From assembly GCA_009663005.1 (NCBI GenBank), contig CM018890.1:4913887-4956386 (forward strand): DNA of 42,500 bases, given 5' to 3'. The translations under genes and the position numbers were made by a program. Below, piece after piece: positions 32,338 to 42,500 of the stretch. The notes below the pieces were generated by a model, which was not told the origin of the DNA, made no database searches, and saw only the letters and a program-made list of their open reading frames with translations. The DNA is from Actinidia chinensis (lineage: Eukaryota; Streptophyta; Magnoliopsida; Ericales; Actinidiaceae). Every line of letters starts with the position of its first letter. Position 1 is the stretch's first letter.

Positions 32338-32923
32338 GTTAATTTCACTTTGCATCCCTGTATTTTATCCCAATTGTCATTTTGCACCATTTACTTTTAA
32401 TTTTGGCAGTCCAAATTTTGCACTTTTAGTCAACTGTCAATGTCCTCCGCCGTTCAATTCCGATTGAAATGGGATGGAAAGTGTCATGTGATAATCATAT
32501 GGGATATTTTCCAAGGGCAAAAAGTATAAGTATTCCCCCTACACTTTCATAGTGCTTTATATATAAAAGGGAACATATTTTTGAGTGGGGACCTTAGAGT
32601 GAATTAACCCTAAATAAAATTGAGTATTTTTTTATGGAAATAAAATTCAGTAATTTAAAGTTTGCAACCTTTTTTATGATTCATCATTTCCTTAAAAGGT
32701 GTGAATATCTCACTTTGCACTTACTTAAGATACTAAAATTCTACTAACGCCCTCAAATATAGTCACGTGCAAGTCACATACTCATTTTCCATCATTCTTT
32801 ATGGCCCCGGACGGGGTTGATATTTACAGTTGACTTAAAGTGCGAGGTTTGGTTGCCAAAATAAAAAATACAGGGTGAAACCTAATAATTAGGTCAAAGT
32901 AGAGGGGTGCAAAGTGAATTAAC
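32338..32923. mobile_element. MITE in expansin intron 2 with ~110-bp inverted ends
   Basis: The left end (GTTAATTTCACTTTGCATCC, then CTGTATTTT, GGCAGTCCAAATTTTGCACT and TTAGTCAACTGTCAAT) is inverted at the right end, which reads GTTAATTCACTTTGCACCCC, then CTGTATTTT, GGCAACCAAACCTCGCACTT and TAAGTCAACTGTAAAT. The element is about 586 bp. No transposase. No clear target-site duplication. Confidence 0.7.
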
Positions 32924-33229
32924 AACAAAAAAATAATTATAGTTTGGCTTTTTAGATAGGACTGAGTTTTGGTAAACTTTTCTTGGTAAAGATTTGAGAT
33001 CAATGGAAACCCGTCCTGGAGTCTGGTGTTTGGTGTACAACGTCGGGGGCGCCGGTGACAACAATCCGTCGCCTTAGATCAAGGGTTCGTCCAACAAATA
33101 TTGGATTCCGATGACACGGAATTGGGGCCAGAATTGGCAGGCCCACGGAGTGGTATCCTGCACCAGGGCCAAAGCTTGTCGTTCTAGGTCACGACCAGCG
33201 ATGGAAGGACGGTGCAGTCAGATAACGTG

Positions 33230-33836
33230 CAGAGTCGTCCCTGGGGCTAGGCCTACCCAGGCCAGGGCCTAGGCCCCTCCAAAATTACCACATTTTGGGG
33301 CCCCCAAAATATAAAAAAAATAATTTTTAAGAGCTTGACCTTTTTTATTTTGAAACTTGAAAATTGAAATTAGTCCTACTTTTTATGGCTACACTATCCA
33401 TTTTTTATTTTAGACTCTCTAAATTCTCAATTTTAGGCTACTATCATTTTTATTTTGAAATATTTTAAAACTCAATTAGGCCAATTTTATTTTAAGCCCC
33501 CAAAATATTAAAAAATTCTCAAATTTTAGGGCTAAACCCATTTTTATTTTGGAAATATTGAAAACTCAAATTAACCCTTTTAGGACTACCCATTTTTATT
33601 TTGGGAATAGTGAAAACTCAAATTAGCCTATTTTTATTTTAGGCCCCCCAAAAATAATAAAAAAATTTCAAATTTAAAAACGGGGCTACCCATTTTTATT
33701 TGGCACATTGAAAACTCAAATTAGGCCCCTTTTAGGGCTACCTATTTTTATTTTAGCCCTCCAAAAATTCTCAAATTTTAGGGGCCTCAAAATTTTTTTT
33801 GGCCTAGGGGCCTCCGAAAACTCAGGGACGGCCCTG
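33230..33836. mobile_element. 607-bp hAT-type MITE inserted in expansin exon 3
   Basis: The ends are CAGAGTCGTCCCTG (left) and, inverted, CAGGGCCGTCCCTG (right). Flanking 8-mers are ATAACGTG (33222-33229) and ATAACGTA (33837-33844), a 7/8 match. CAG...CTG ends plus an 8-bp duplication are the hAT signature. The interior repeats CATTTTTATTTT-GG and GGGCCCCCAAAATA-like phrases about every 60-90 bp. Removing it reconnects expansin codons around SDNVA. Confidence 0.8.
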
Positions 33837-33905
33837 ATAACGTAGCACATCCTGAATTGGGACGTTCGTAAGACGTACGAGGGGACGACGAATTTTTGTT
33901 TGTCT

Positions 33906-34753
33906 ATGGCTGCGTTTGGAATGGGATTTTTGTTTAGTATCATGAATTGAAATGCTCTAGTATTTATGAATTTAGGTGTTAAAACTTCAAATGAAAAATT
34001 AAATAAAGAACCCAAGGTTTTACCATATTAACGGTTTTAATTGTAACAAATTAAATCCTGCGATTTTAATTTGATAATAATTTAAATCATTCGTTTGTCT
34101 CCGTTCATTTAGAGTTAATCGAACGAATTAACTATTTTCTACTCAAACTGCATTGACACTATATTGTATAATGTTTTTCCACTTTTTAAAGCCCTAATGA
34201 CATAAAATTGCATAACTATGCTTTTAAATAAAAGTATATTATTCTTACAAGTTTTTTTGGGTAAATAAATAATTTATTACCACAAAATATATCTATATTT
34301 ATATCGATATTTATATCTATATCTATCTATCTATAGGACCTCAATATGACTTTTTCTTTATAACATCACATAATTTAACATTTCCATAAATATAGCTTCC
34401 ATCTTGTGCATATGCATGTAAATCATTTGGAAAATCAAAATAGAAAGAAAAAAAAATAGCATTGTTAGGTCATAACATTACAATTTGTACACACAAACAT
34501 TACCTTATTAATTGACTAGAAAAATCAACAAAAAATAGAGAGAATTTAAATTTTCATTTAAATGACATACAAAAATTATGAATTAAGATATTTGGAGAAT
34601 CTTACCATATTGATCTCTTATTTCATTTAATATGGATAGAATCAATATTTATATGACGTGTATTTTTTTATATTTAAAAACTCGAAAATATAAAAAAATT
34701 GGGTTGGGACTTTCAAGCTAATAGAATTGACTATGTTTTGGAATAATATATAG
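33906..34753. other. Intergenic with ATCT/TATC simple repeats
   Basis: AT-rich. A TATC/ATCT-type microsatellite lies at about 34290-34336. No gene is recognised. Confidence 0.5.
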
Positions 34754-34851
34754 TAGGCTTAATTTCTCAAACACCCACAAACTATAGATTTTTGTCACTT
34801 TCACCCCTTTATTTAAAAAATAAATTATACTAACCTCTTTTAATTATTTAA

Positions 34852-34940
34852 GGGAAGTGATTTTTGCACTCTCATTTTTGATTTTTACAGTCAAAAATAG
34901 GAATGCAGAAATCAACACCGTTGTGATATTAATTTCTGCA

Positions 34941-34984
<44 letters not shown>

Positions 34985-34992
34985 CAATTACC
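34852..34992. mobile_element. 141-bp hairpin MITE nested in the 34754-35647 element
   Basis: Flanked by TTATTTAA at 34844-34851 and 34993-35000 (8-bp duplication). The arms begin GGGAAGTGATTTTTGCAC and, inverted, GGTAATTGATTTTCGCAC, and continue in near-palindromic fashion to a loop near 34920. Duplication length fits hAT-type. Confidence 0.75.
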
Positions 34993-35252
34993 TTATTTAA
35001 TTGTATCACTTACACACCTTCTATTACTAATCCATATGAAACAGTGATGAAAATCAATCACGTTATCCATGTGCGTGTTTCAATTATATGACTTTATATT
35101 CAAATTTTTTTTATTTTTTTGTAAAAAATAAGCAACGCTCTATATAAAAGACTTATTAATAAAAGTTATATTTGTTCCCAAATTAGCTGCATAAGCTTGT
35201 ATATGGAGTATCAATTTATTTCTAAAAAAAATAATAGTATTTTATATATAAG

Positions 35253-35453
35253 CAGTGGTGGACACAAGAATTTTGTCGAGGGGGGCCAAATTATACATTT
35301 TTAATATATTTTTCGGTAAAAAAATTTAGGGGGGTAAGTTCAATAGACCAATAGCAGAAATAAATTAAAACTAATAAAAAATGTATAATTTTTTTTTTTG
35401 ATTTTCAAATGTTAGGGGGAGCCGTGTCCCCCGCCCTCCTGGGACCGCCCCTG
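35253..35453. mobile_element. 201-bp hAT-type MITE nested in the 34754-35647 element
   Basis: The ends are CAGTGGTGGACACAAG and, inverted, CAGGGGCGGTCCCAGG. Flanking 8-mers are TATATAAG (35245-35252) and GATATAAG (35454-35461), a 7/8 match. G-rich subterminal GGGGGGCC and CCCCCGCC words are typical of such plant elements. Confidence 0.75.
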
Positions 35454-35647
35454 GATATAAGGGCATTTAATTAAAACACGTGAATCACACGTGAATCATG
35501 TGTTTACTCGGGGGACTATTTTCAATAAATTAGGGGGGTAGGGCGTAACGGGGAGAGGGTGTAGGTGATATAATTAAATAGTTAAGGGAGTAAAAGTGAT
35601 AGAATGAGATAGTTTGTTGTGTGTGTGTGAGAGAGAAATTAAGCCTA

Positions 35648-36529
35648 TAAAGTAAGCGTAGAAGGGAAATAAAAAAAGTAATTTTTCTCACGAAGAAAAC
35701 ACCAAAATCCAAATCTATTCAAAATAAAATTAAAAAATTTTGGATTAATTTTCATATTAGCAGATTCTTTTATTTTTAATTTTTTTTATTCTTCTAAATT
35801 AAGAGGATCGAAAGGTCAAAACTCAATAAAATATACACAAAAATTATTAAAACAAACAATAATCCATTTTTTTCTGGAAGGGGATCTCTGTTAACTACTT
35901 TAACTAGCCACCCTCTGGGCAATTTAGAGTATTTATATTGGTTGAGGCTTTTGAGCAAATTCTTGTTATTGTCAAAATTTGACTAAAAGAATAGCAAAAA
36001 CAATGGAGCAATTTATATTCTTCCCAAATTTTAACAAAGCAACTTCTAATGCTATTTTAAGCATTACCAAACGGAGCCTTAGCAATGGATTTTTATTTTT
36101 TTTAAATAATTTTTTTATCTTTCTAACTTTTTAATTTTTTTTATTTAGAGAACTTTTTTAACCGTTTAATTAAAATTTTATAATTTCTTGATTCCTTTTG
36201 ATGAGAGTCTGAAATTATAAAGAAAATTATATAATTTAAAAAAAATTCATTAAAGATAAAAAAAACTATTTTTACTCAACAAATAACTATTTTTTTTTGT
36301 TTTTATTGGATCTTTTTCTAAATTTGAACAATATTTTTATTTTTTTATATTTCTATCATAAAAAACTTAAAAAATATAAAATTTTAATTAAATGGTTATT
36401 TTTTTTTTACTAAAGACAAAAACATAACTCAAAAATTAAAACGGGTAAAAAAGACATAATTGTAAGCTGTAGAGACATAAGGACCAAACGGTATTTTACT
36501 TTTTCTTGAGGGTTCCAAAACTCAAATAA
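35648..36529. other. Intergenic / upstream region of the RRM gene
   Basis: AT-rich with long T and A runs. ACCAAACGGAGCC at about 36067 is a MITE-end-like word. The last ~100 bp should hold the RRM-gene core promoter; no TATA box was assigned. Confidence 0.4.
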
Positions 36530-36656
36530 GCACAGCTATAATTACACACTTTCTTCGTACCAGGACGGTGACGAAGTCCAAATTAGCAGTAGGGTTTTCA
36601 GTCGACTCACCAATTCCCGCGCTCCTTCGGCCAACCGAATTCCCATTCCTCGTCAG
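36530..36656 (+). other. 5' UTR exon of the RRM-protein gene
   Basis: A GC-richer block ending ATTCCTCGTCAG followed by a GTAATTTG donor at 36657. It is followed by a ~1.1 kb intron and then the start-codon exon, whose acceptor directly precedes ATG. The transcription start is approximate. Confidence 0.6.
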
Positions 36657-37439
36657 GTAATTTGATTTTCCATTTATCTTTTCTCTAATGCGTTCATCAT
36701 TTACATCAATTGACGAGAAGAAAAACTTTCAAATTGCTCTAAACGAGTGACTGGTTCGAAGAATTTTTCTTCGTGCAGAAGATTTTACCCAATTAAGATT
36801 TTCCATTGATGCGAACGAAGGAATTGGATTGATTTTCCTAGGAATTGATTATTTTTTGTACATGTGTTTATATTGAATTTTCTGGCTGTTGCTGTTGCAT
36901 AAGAGTTGGTGCATTGTGAATCTTTTTTTTCTTCTGTGTAGTTTCTACATAGATAATTGTAATTCACTTCTCAAATTCTCGGTCATGCGGATTGAGAGTC
37001 TCTTTCTTTGTTATTAACCAGGGCCAAATTAGTTGGGGAAATTGAAAATTCACATTTCTGTCAATTATAGATTTGGTGTTTTGATGTTTAGAAGTGATAA
37101 AAAAATTATACTCTAGTCCTATCTTATATTGAAGGCACATTCATGGAGTTTTAGAAGTTTGGTTTTAGAGTCTCACATATATAAATATATACAACTATTG
37201 ACTATTTTCCTTTAAAAAGTTGGAATTTGCTAACTTTTTTTCCTTTTCTTTGAGGAGTAAACGGAGCTCGAAATTTTTTCTTTGATTATTGTGTTTCAGG
37301 AAGTTATGTATAGGCGTTTTTGCCATTTTTGAAAAGTTACACAAAAAGTAAAAAGTTCTGCTTTCATTTGTGCAATTCTGGAACGAAAGACGAAATGGAA
37401 AATAAGTTAGCGAATGCATAGACAAATAAGCGAAGATAA

Positions 37440-37775
37440 ATGCACATTTTGCGTCATGCTTAAGGTATCAGTGTTGGTATAATTTACATGTTTAAGTTTC
37501 CTCATCTTTATGAAGGGTTGATGTTGTTGTCATTCTGTTCAGACGAGTCATGCATTATAAAGTGTGCACTGGTTCAGTGTTTGTATGATTTATACCCAAA
37601 TCAAACCGAACCAAGCCTTGTGTCTGTCAAAATCAATTGAGGTTGGCTGCATGCATCATTTTCTGTCATTCTGTTCTAGCAAGGATATTTTTGTAATTTG
37701 TATGTTTAGATTTCTTGATCTTTATACAGGAGTCATTTAGTTGTAATTCTTTTCTTAGATGAGTCATCGATTGGA
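37440..37775. repeat. Two ~115-bp tandem copies spanning the start-codon exon acceptor of the RRM gene
   Basis: Copy 1 (about 37440-37555) and copy 2 (about 37650-37775) share TAATTT.TATGTTTA, TTC.T.ATCTTTAT and the TTCTGTTCAGACGAGTCATG versus TTCTTTTCTTAGATGAGTCA pattern. Copy 2 contains the used acceptor and ATG. Copy 1 keeps an acceptor-like AG, but its ATG equivalent is ACG. Identity is about 75% by eye. Confidence 0.65.
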
Positions 37776-40700
37776 TCATCATTCAGCAGATCATGGTAAG
37801 TTTTCCTTCACATTCTCACTTCTTCCCTCTATCTCATATTGTTGTATCTCCTGCGAGGAGATTGTTGTTTGAGCTAGTGCTGTTGAAGTATAACCTTTTT
37901 TCTCAGCCTCTCATCTGAGACTCATCTTAAAATTTCCAAAACTAAATTGCAGTATAAACACAATCACCAGATTTTTTTCCCCCTAGTACAATTGATATGC
38001 ATTTTAGCAACTATCTCTTCAATCTTCATATATACTCCCTCCGTCCGTAATTGTTTGTCCCATTTGGGAATTCCAACTTTTTAAGGAGACATGTAATAAT
38101 TGCATTCAAATTCAAATTGAAATGTATTAGTTTTCCACATTACCCCTTTATAATCACTTTTGAATTCATTCATTTCATAGTTATTTGTTGGGGATAGTTT
38201 TGGAAAACAAAAAAAATTCTACTTTAATTTTTCAAAGAGGAATAACAGTTTGGGACATTCTAAAATGGAAAGATGGTTTTCAACCATCAGGGATGGAGGG
38301 AATATTCACTTATTTTTATTTCTGTCGAGAACCTTTTAGCATGATTCCATGTGCTTTACTTGCAGACACACGTACCTTTTATTCATGTCATTAATGTTTT
38401 GGTTTTTGCTTTTGGGGCCATGAAGAACATGCAATGAGAAGTTCTGAGGTTTTTGTTGGTGGTTTGGCCCGAAGTACTACCGAAAATGAGATTCATGAGG
38501 TTTGTCATTACCTCTAGACTGCCTTTTTACATTTTTAAATACCTTTGTACGAGTGATTCAACTTATTCTTTGGTGATACTTTCAACTACCAAGGCTTCTT
38601 TGGGTCATAATGCATTAAATAGTTTGAGACTAATATTACTTAGTGCCCGTCTAGTTCACAACCTTTAGCTGGCCTTTTTGTTTTTGGTTTGTCTCTTAGC
38701 GAAATCAAGCAAGGTTGACTATCTACCACAAACTATTAATGAGTGAACGTTTCTTTTTCTCCCCTAATAAGGCCATCGTTTTGTTGGCCTTTAAAACTGT
38801 AACTAAAAAAATAATTTTACCCTCACTGAAAAGCTGTACTAACATGTTTTCAGCACCGAGAATGAAATGTTTTAGGTTTGAGGATTCAGGGTATGTCATC
38901 AACATGACTAGAGCATCTCTTTTGTCAGCTTAACTGTATAAATTTATCTCTGTCAGGTATTCTCTACTTGTGGGGAAATTCTGGAAGTACGTCTAATAAA
39001 GGACCATAGTGGCAACTCAAAGGTTTTTATTTTCCTTTTTCTTGATTATTTTTGTCTTGCTTCAAATGTTTGTATGCTGTTTTTCTATGATTGCATTAAA
39101 CACAGGCCTCTGAATATCTGGCTTTCCTGTTCATTTGTTACACAGGGCTATTGCTTTTTACGTTTTGCGCTGAAGGCTGCTGCTGATAAAGCTGTGAAAG
39201 AAAAATCTGGAATCATGGTAATACCACTAAGCAGATTAAGTGAATAATGATATTTTGTTGGGGAACTATTCCTTTGCTCAATTTTTGAAATTGGAAATTA
39301 TTTCCACATTCCGATGCCTTTATTACCATGTAAGACTGACCAGATTGTGAGCAATGCATTTTGAAATTTGAAAGACAATAATAGAGTGGACTGAGGGCAA
39401 CCACTTTGTGCATATATGCTAAGGTTAGATCCGTACCCAAAGGTTAGATCCGTACTCATCTTACACCTTCCAGATGCAGATGCAGATGCAGCTGTTTTTT
39501 AGCCTACCTTTATATTTTAGTAACTTTGTTAAATTTCATGTAGAATCTGCAAAATAATGTGTAGCTTTATTAAATCAATTAGTGGATCAATTAGTGGTTG
39601 GCGCATGCGGACTACTTCTCAATGTGTCTTTCCCACCTAGAAAAGTTTCCCAAAAAACACAGCTTTAACCTGTTCATTGCTTTAACTTAGAAATGTTGTG
39701 GTCTTCAAGAGGAGAATTTTAGTTAGTGAAATTTGCTGGAAAGCAATAGGTGCACTCTGGTTAACATAGAGAGGTTCTATCTTTTCCCTTCATAGGAATT
39801 ATAACTTGTAAGAAAACATTCTCTCTCAGTTTTGCGTTACAAGTGTCACCAGTGGCCATGTGTTACACTTGCATTACAAGTGTAATAATAACACCATGTA
39901 CATACCAATCTTTTTTCACATTTATCTTTCTTTTTGCCCACGAATTTACTTTACCTAAATTTTTGGGTCCACTTTGACACACTGCAATTTCCAGATATCC
40001 CGGGTCTGTTTGGTGGTGGTTTCCAGAATCCGTTTTCTGGGACCAAAAATTCATTTGGTTGACCGATTCTGACATATTTTTTTGATGTTATTTTTGAAAA
40101 AGAATGCATTTTTAAGAAAACACTAAAAAGGTATTGTCAAATTCTTAAAACTCGCTCAAAATGATCATTGTTTCCGTTTTGAAAACAAATTTCTAAAAAT
40201 TGTCTGAAAAACTGATTCTAAAAAGTGTAACAAGACTGACCTCCCAGTTTGATGGACTATAAGAATATGCGTGAAGTTGCATAGAGTTTGAATAATAGCC
40301 TTTGTGATATTCTTTTTTAATGTTATATAAGTCAGATTGAAATTAACAGCCTCGTCTACTAAACAGTATAGATGTCGAGTATCCATGTTCATTATTTTTT
40401 ACTACAGGATATTGTGTAAAGCTTTCGACATAGACTTATAAGCAAATTCTCACTCCAGTTAATTCTCGGGGTTAATAACTAAATGATAAAATTGGGTTAC
40501 ATAAACTTGTAAAATTAGCCCCAATTTTAAACCCTTTAGTCTGAATGATTTTCCATGCTCTGTTTTTGATTTTTTATCATTCCGTGACTTACGGGATATG
40601 CAGAACTAATCTGTTGTTAAACTCTTTTGGCCTTTATGTTTCAGCTGGCTGGGAAAAAGATTGGTGTTCTTCCATCAATGGAACAGGATTCTTTGTTTTT

Positions 40701-41462
40701 GGGAAACCTTCGTAAAGGTTGGTTTTAATTTTTACAAATTGAGTTTCTGGTATCTAAAGTGTGTTTCAAAGTTTATTGATTGCATCTCAAAGCAAAGACC
40801 ATGGGTTCTTCTTGTAGTTCCTTCTAGCTCCTTCGTGGTTCTGTTTTCTCTTACAGTTTTTTTACTTCAGTAGAAGCTATCTGTAGCCTCTTCTACCCTC
40901 TATGGTTTTGTTTTATCATTCTGCTTTTTAATTTCGGCGGCTGTTCTCTCTCTCTCTCTCTCCTCTCTCTCGTTTTTTTTGGGTGGGTGGGTTCTGGTTT
41001 GGGTTGTATGATTTTCTAGTTTCTGCAACATCTTCCCGGGCGGTGCATCTTATGGGAGTTTCATACTTTTTTTTAACAACTACTTTTGTAATGACTTTGT
41101 CATTATGAGAGAATATCATTTACTATTTCCTGTTAAATACTAATTTTCTTAAAGTGGTTTTCTATCCTTGTGTTCCATAGCACTTATTTGGGTATATTCT
41201 ATATTGAAGTTTATTGCATTCTTATGTTTCAGATTGGAGTGCAGATGAATTTGATAAAATTGTACACCAGGTTGGTGTTTTAGTGGCTTACTGAAATTTA
41301 TGTTAATTCAGCTAGTTTACATTTGAATAGGTTTTCGTTTCTTAGGTTTTTCCAGATGTTGTATCTATTGATCTTGCCATGCCCCTCAGCACTGGAAACA
41401 CCACTGTTGGTCAAAAGCAACAGAATCGGGGTTTTGCTATTGTGAAATTCTCATCTCATGCT
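37759..41462 (+). CDS. RNA-binding protein with two RRM domains (hnRNP Q/SYNCRIP-like), 5' part; gene continues past the right edge
   Basis: Seven coding exons joined by GT-AG introns: 37759-37795, 38426-38499, 38957-39022, 39146-39217, 40645-40717, 41233-41270 and 41346-41462, giving 159 residues in one frame. RRM1 starts at residue 20: RNP2 is VFVGGL (21-26) and RNP1 is KGYCFLRF (59-66). RRM2 has RNP2 LFLGNL (100-105) and RNP1 RGFAIVKF (148-155). The linker GKKIGVLPSMEQDSLFLG resembles plant hnRNP Q-like proteins (the LIF2/LFL kind), which bind RNA in the nucleus. Only about 19 residues precede RRM1, a short N-terminus. The start is taken as the ATG two bases after the acceptor. No further exon was identified in 41463-42500, so the C-terminal part must be outside or in unrecognised exons. 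Confidence 0.85.
38035..38302. mobile_element. Stowaway (Tc1/mariner) MITE, 268 bp
   Basis: Begins CTCCCTCCGTCCG and ends GGGATGGAGGGAA, with TA on each side. CTCCCTCCGTCC ends with a TA duplication are diagnostic of plant Stowaway elements. It lies in the intron after the start-codon exon of the RRM gene, between coding exons 1 and 2. Confidence 0.9.
39218..40644 (+). other. Large intron of the RRM gene
   Basis: 1427 bp between GTAATACC and TTTATGTTTCAG. Contains a short GCAGAT hexamer repeat (about 39474-39492) and a 17-bp direct duplication of AAGGTTAGATCCGTAC (about 39421 and 39440). No other gene is recognised in it. Confidence 0.6.
40944..40974. repeat. CT microsatellite in an RRM-gene intron
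   Basis: CTCTCTCTCTCTCTCTCTC with one interruption, in the intron between exons ending 40717 and beginning 41233. Confidence 0.85.
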
Positions 41463-42500
41463 GTAAGTTGCCTTCTCTTTTAGTTTGATCATTATATTAC
41501 TTATCATCTTTGAACTTTCCCTTTTCAACAGTTGCATAACATTAATTTGACGGGCCGCATGCCAAATCTTACAGGATAGAAGCTCAGGTCCGTGGTTTTG
41601 GTTCTGGTTCCAGCATCGATTTTGTCTTTGTTCCCTTTTACGTAAGAATAGTTTGTTAAAAGCTGTCGAAAGGGGCTAGAGGCTGTATATACATGGTGCT
41701 TATATACCAAAAAATCGATTATGAACCTCTTTATGTAAAGAATCTTGTCTCTCTTCAAAATTGAGATTCGATGTGTGGCAACGATTAAACCTTAGCCTGA
41801 ACGACCCCTATACTACCTCAAAGGACTGCTAAACTGTCTCTTCCCAAATGCACCAGAATAGCAGCTGCATCCTAAGTCTTCCTTGCCCTATAATCCTTCT
41901 ATCTCAAACTAAGCATGAAGGCACCCCTACTCTTGGCTATACCCAAAGAATCTCAAGCAAAAAAGCAAATGTGGCCAAACCTCCTTTGCAATCCTGTAAT
42001 AAAGAGAAAGTGATTGCCATTTCCTTAGCCCACTTGGGCATAAAAAGACCAGTTAGGCTGAATCTTTCTCCACTGTGTTATATTCTGAATAGTAATCTTC
42101 CCATTGAGCTGAGCACACAAAGCAATGCATAGAGGATGAGACTTTTAGTTCTCATTCCTAGATGCACTTATAAGAAAGGGCTATCTAAAATAAGAAAAGA
42201 AAGGGCTATCTGATGATCAATCCATGTGATAAGAATTTACCTGAAAACTTAATCTCCATAATGTAACATCTAAACTCACTTGTGATTATGTGATAATCTG
42301 CTAGAGGAGCATCCTTATCTGCACAGATTTAAATATCATGCAAAAAAAAATCAGCAATAAAATTGTTTATGTGACGTGATGAAGGGCTGAATCTCAAATC
42401 AAAATGTCATGATTTTAAATAATTTGCAACAATTTGACACCTTGTTTAGGTTGCATCCATAGTTCTTTGTATGAAATTCTGTCTCATTCTATTTGTGAAT
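41463..42500 (+). other. Downstream intron or flank of the RRM gene
   Basis: Begins with a good GTAAGT donor, so at least the first part is intron. 41830-42130 is less AT-rich and could be an inserted element. I found no continuation of RRM2 and no recognisable domain in any frame. Confidence 0.4.

Larger units (their letters stand above)
31058..33905 (+). pseudogene. EXPA: Alpha-expansin pseudogene (EXPA21-26-like group), exon 3 broken
   Basis: Expansins are secreted wall-loosening proteins. Exon 1 (31058-31196) encodes a signal peptide and SNGWTDAHATFYGG. Exon 2 (31871-32219) is intact: [25 protein letters not shown] cysteines ([10 protein letters not shown]), [20 protein letters not shown], and the HFDLS motif. 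Exon 3 (from 32992; FEINGNPSWSLV ... NVGGAGDNN ... IKGSSNKYWIPMTRNWGQNW ... GQSLSF ... VTTSDGRTVQSDN) holds the cellulose-binding-like domain. It has an extra T after SLV, further frameshifts near 33070, and a TAG after GQSLSF. A 607-bp MITE sits between SDNV and NWDVRKTYEGTTNF. Introns are GT-AG in phases 1 and 2. The family assignment is firm; the subgroup is from remembered similarity ([20 protein letters not shown]). Confidence 0.85.
34754..35647. mobile_element. MITE with TAGGCTTAATTTCTC ends, containing two younger MITEs
   Basis: Perfect 15-bp inverted ends TAGGCTTAATTTCTC (34754-34768 and inverted at 35633-35647), with imperfect similarity continuing inward (CACAAACTAT, CACTTTCACCCCTTT against ATCACTTTTACTCCCTT). 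The left arm is interrupted at 34852-34992. Without that insertion it reads TAATTATTTAATTGTATCAC against TAACTATTTAATTATATCAC in the right arm. Without its two insertions and their duplications the element is about 536 bp. Confidence 0.7.

Noticed and set aside
41830..42130. Possible terminal exon of the RRM gene or a LINE fragment
   Set aside because: No frame continues RRM2, and no reverse-transcriptase or zinc-binding motif could be read in either strand.
1..42500. tRNA, rRNA or organelle-derived insertions
   Set aside because: No tRNA-like internal promoter box pair, rRNA core or recognisable organelle gene was seen by eye; a dedicated scan could still find short ones.

Overview
This is nuclear DNA from a flowering plant, probably a eudicot. 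It is very AT-rich. Genes are split by GT-AG introns with pyrimidine-rich acceptors, and non-autonomous transposable elements and microsatellites fill most of the space between them. There are no operons, ribosome-binding sites or CRISPR arrays, and no complete transposase or polymerase gene. All gene identities come from reading conserved motifs by eye; no database search was run.

Layout. 1-3025 (minus): the 5' exons of a GAUT13/14-type galacturonosyltransferase, running off the left edge. Its first exon is damaged and the end of that exon plus the start of intron 1 is present three times in tandem. 3026-5648: CT/GA-rich leader, then a ~2 kb inverted-repeat-bounded element. 5649-10153: intergenic with short duplications. 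10154-12100 (minus): a multi-finger C2H2 ZAT-type repressor with a one-base frameshift in its last finger and a triplicated leader. 14200-14870: CCA/CTA-rich simple sequence. 15770-16380: a two-part minisatellite. 17690-19643 (minus): an ELM2-SANT chromatin protein in two coding exons, with a 522-bp transposon between 9-bp direct repeats just upstream. 22091-25000: a 220-bp MITE, a LINE-like 3' tail, and an inverted-repeat-bounded segment holding a dead wound-induced-protein gene. 27165-30930: a foldback element, another MITE, and an internally deleted Ty1-copia element with its 3' LTR. 31058-33905 (plus): an alpha-expansin pseudogene with a hAT-type MITE in exon 3. 34754-35647: a MITE containing two younger MITEs. 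36530-42500 (plus): the 5' half of an RNA-binding protein with two RRM domains, with a Stowaway MITE in one intron.

The genes are unrelated in function (cell wall synthesis, cell wall loosening, transcription, chromatin, RNA binding) and do not form a pathway. What links them is structural. Three of the four host genes that still look largely intact carry a local tandem duplication over their 5' end (GAUT exon 1/intron 1, ZAT leader plus first codons, RRM start-codon exon). Several neighbours are decaying (expansin, wound-induced protein, GAUT exon 1, ZAT last finger). I found no convincing new multi-gene system. The most unusual sequences are the repeated 5' gene ends, the two-part minisatellite open in many frames, and the datable nested MITEs.
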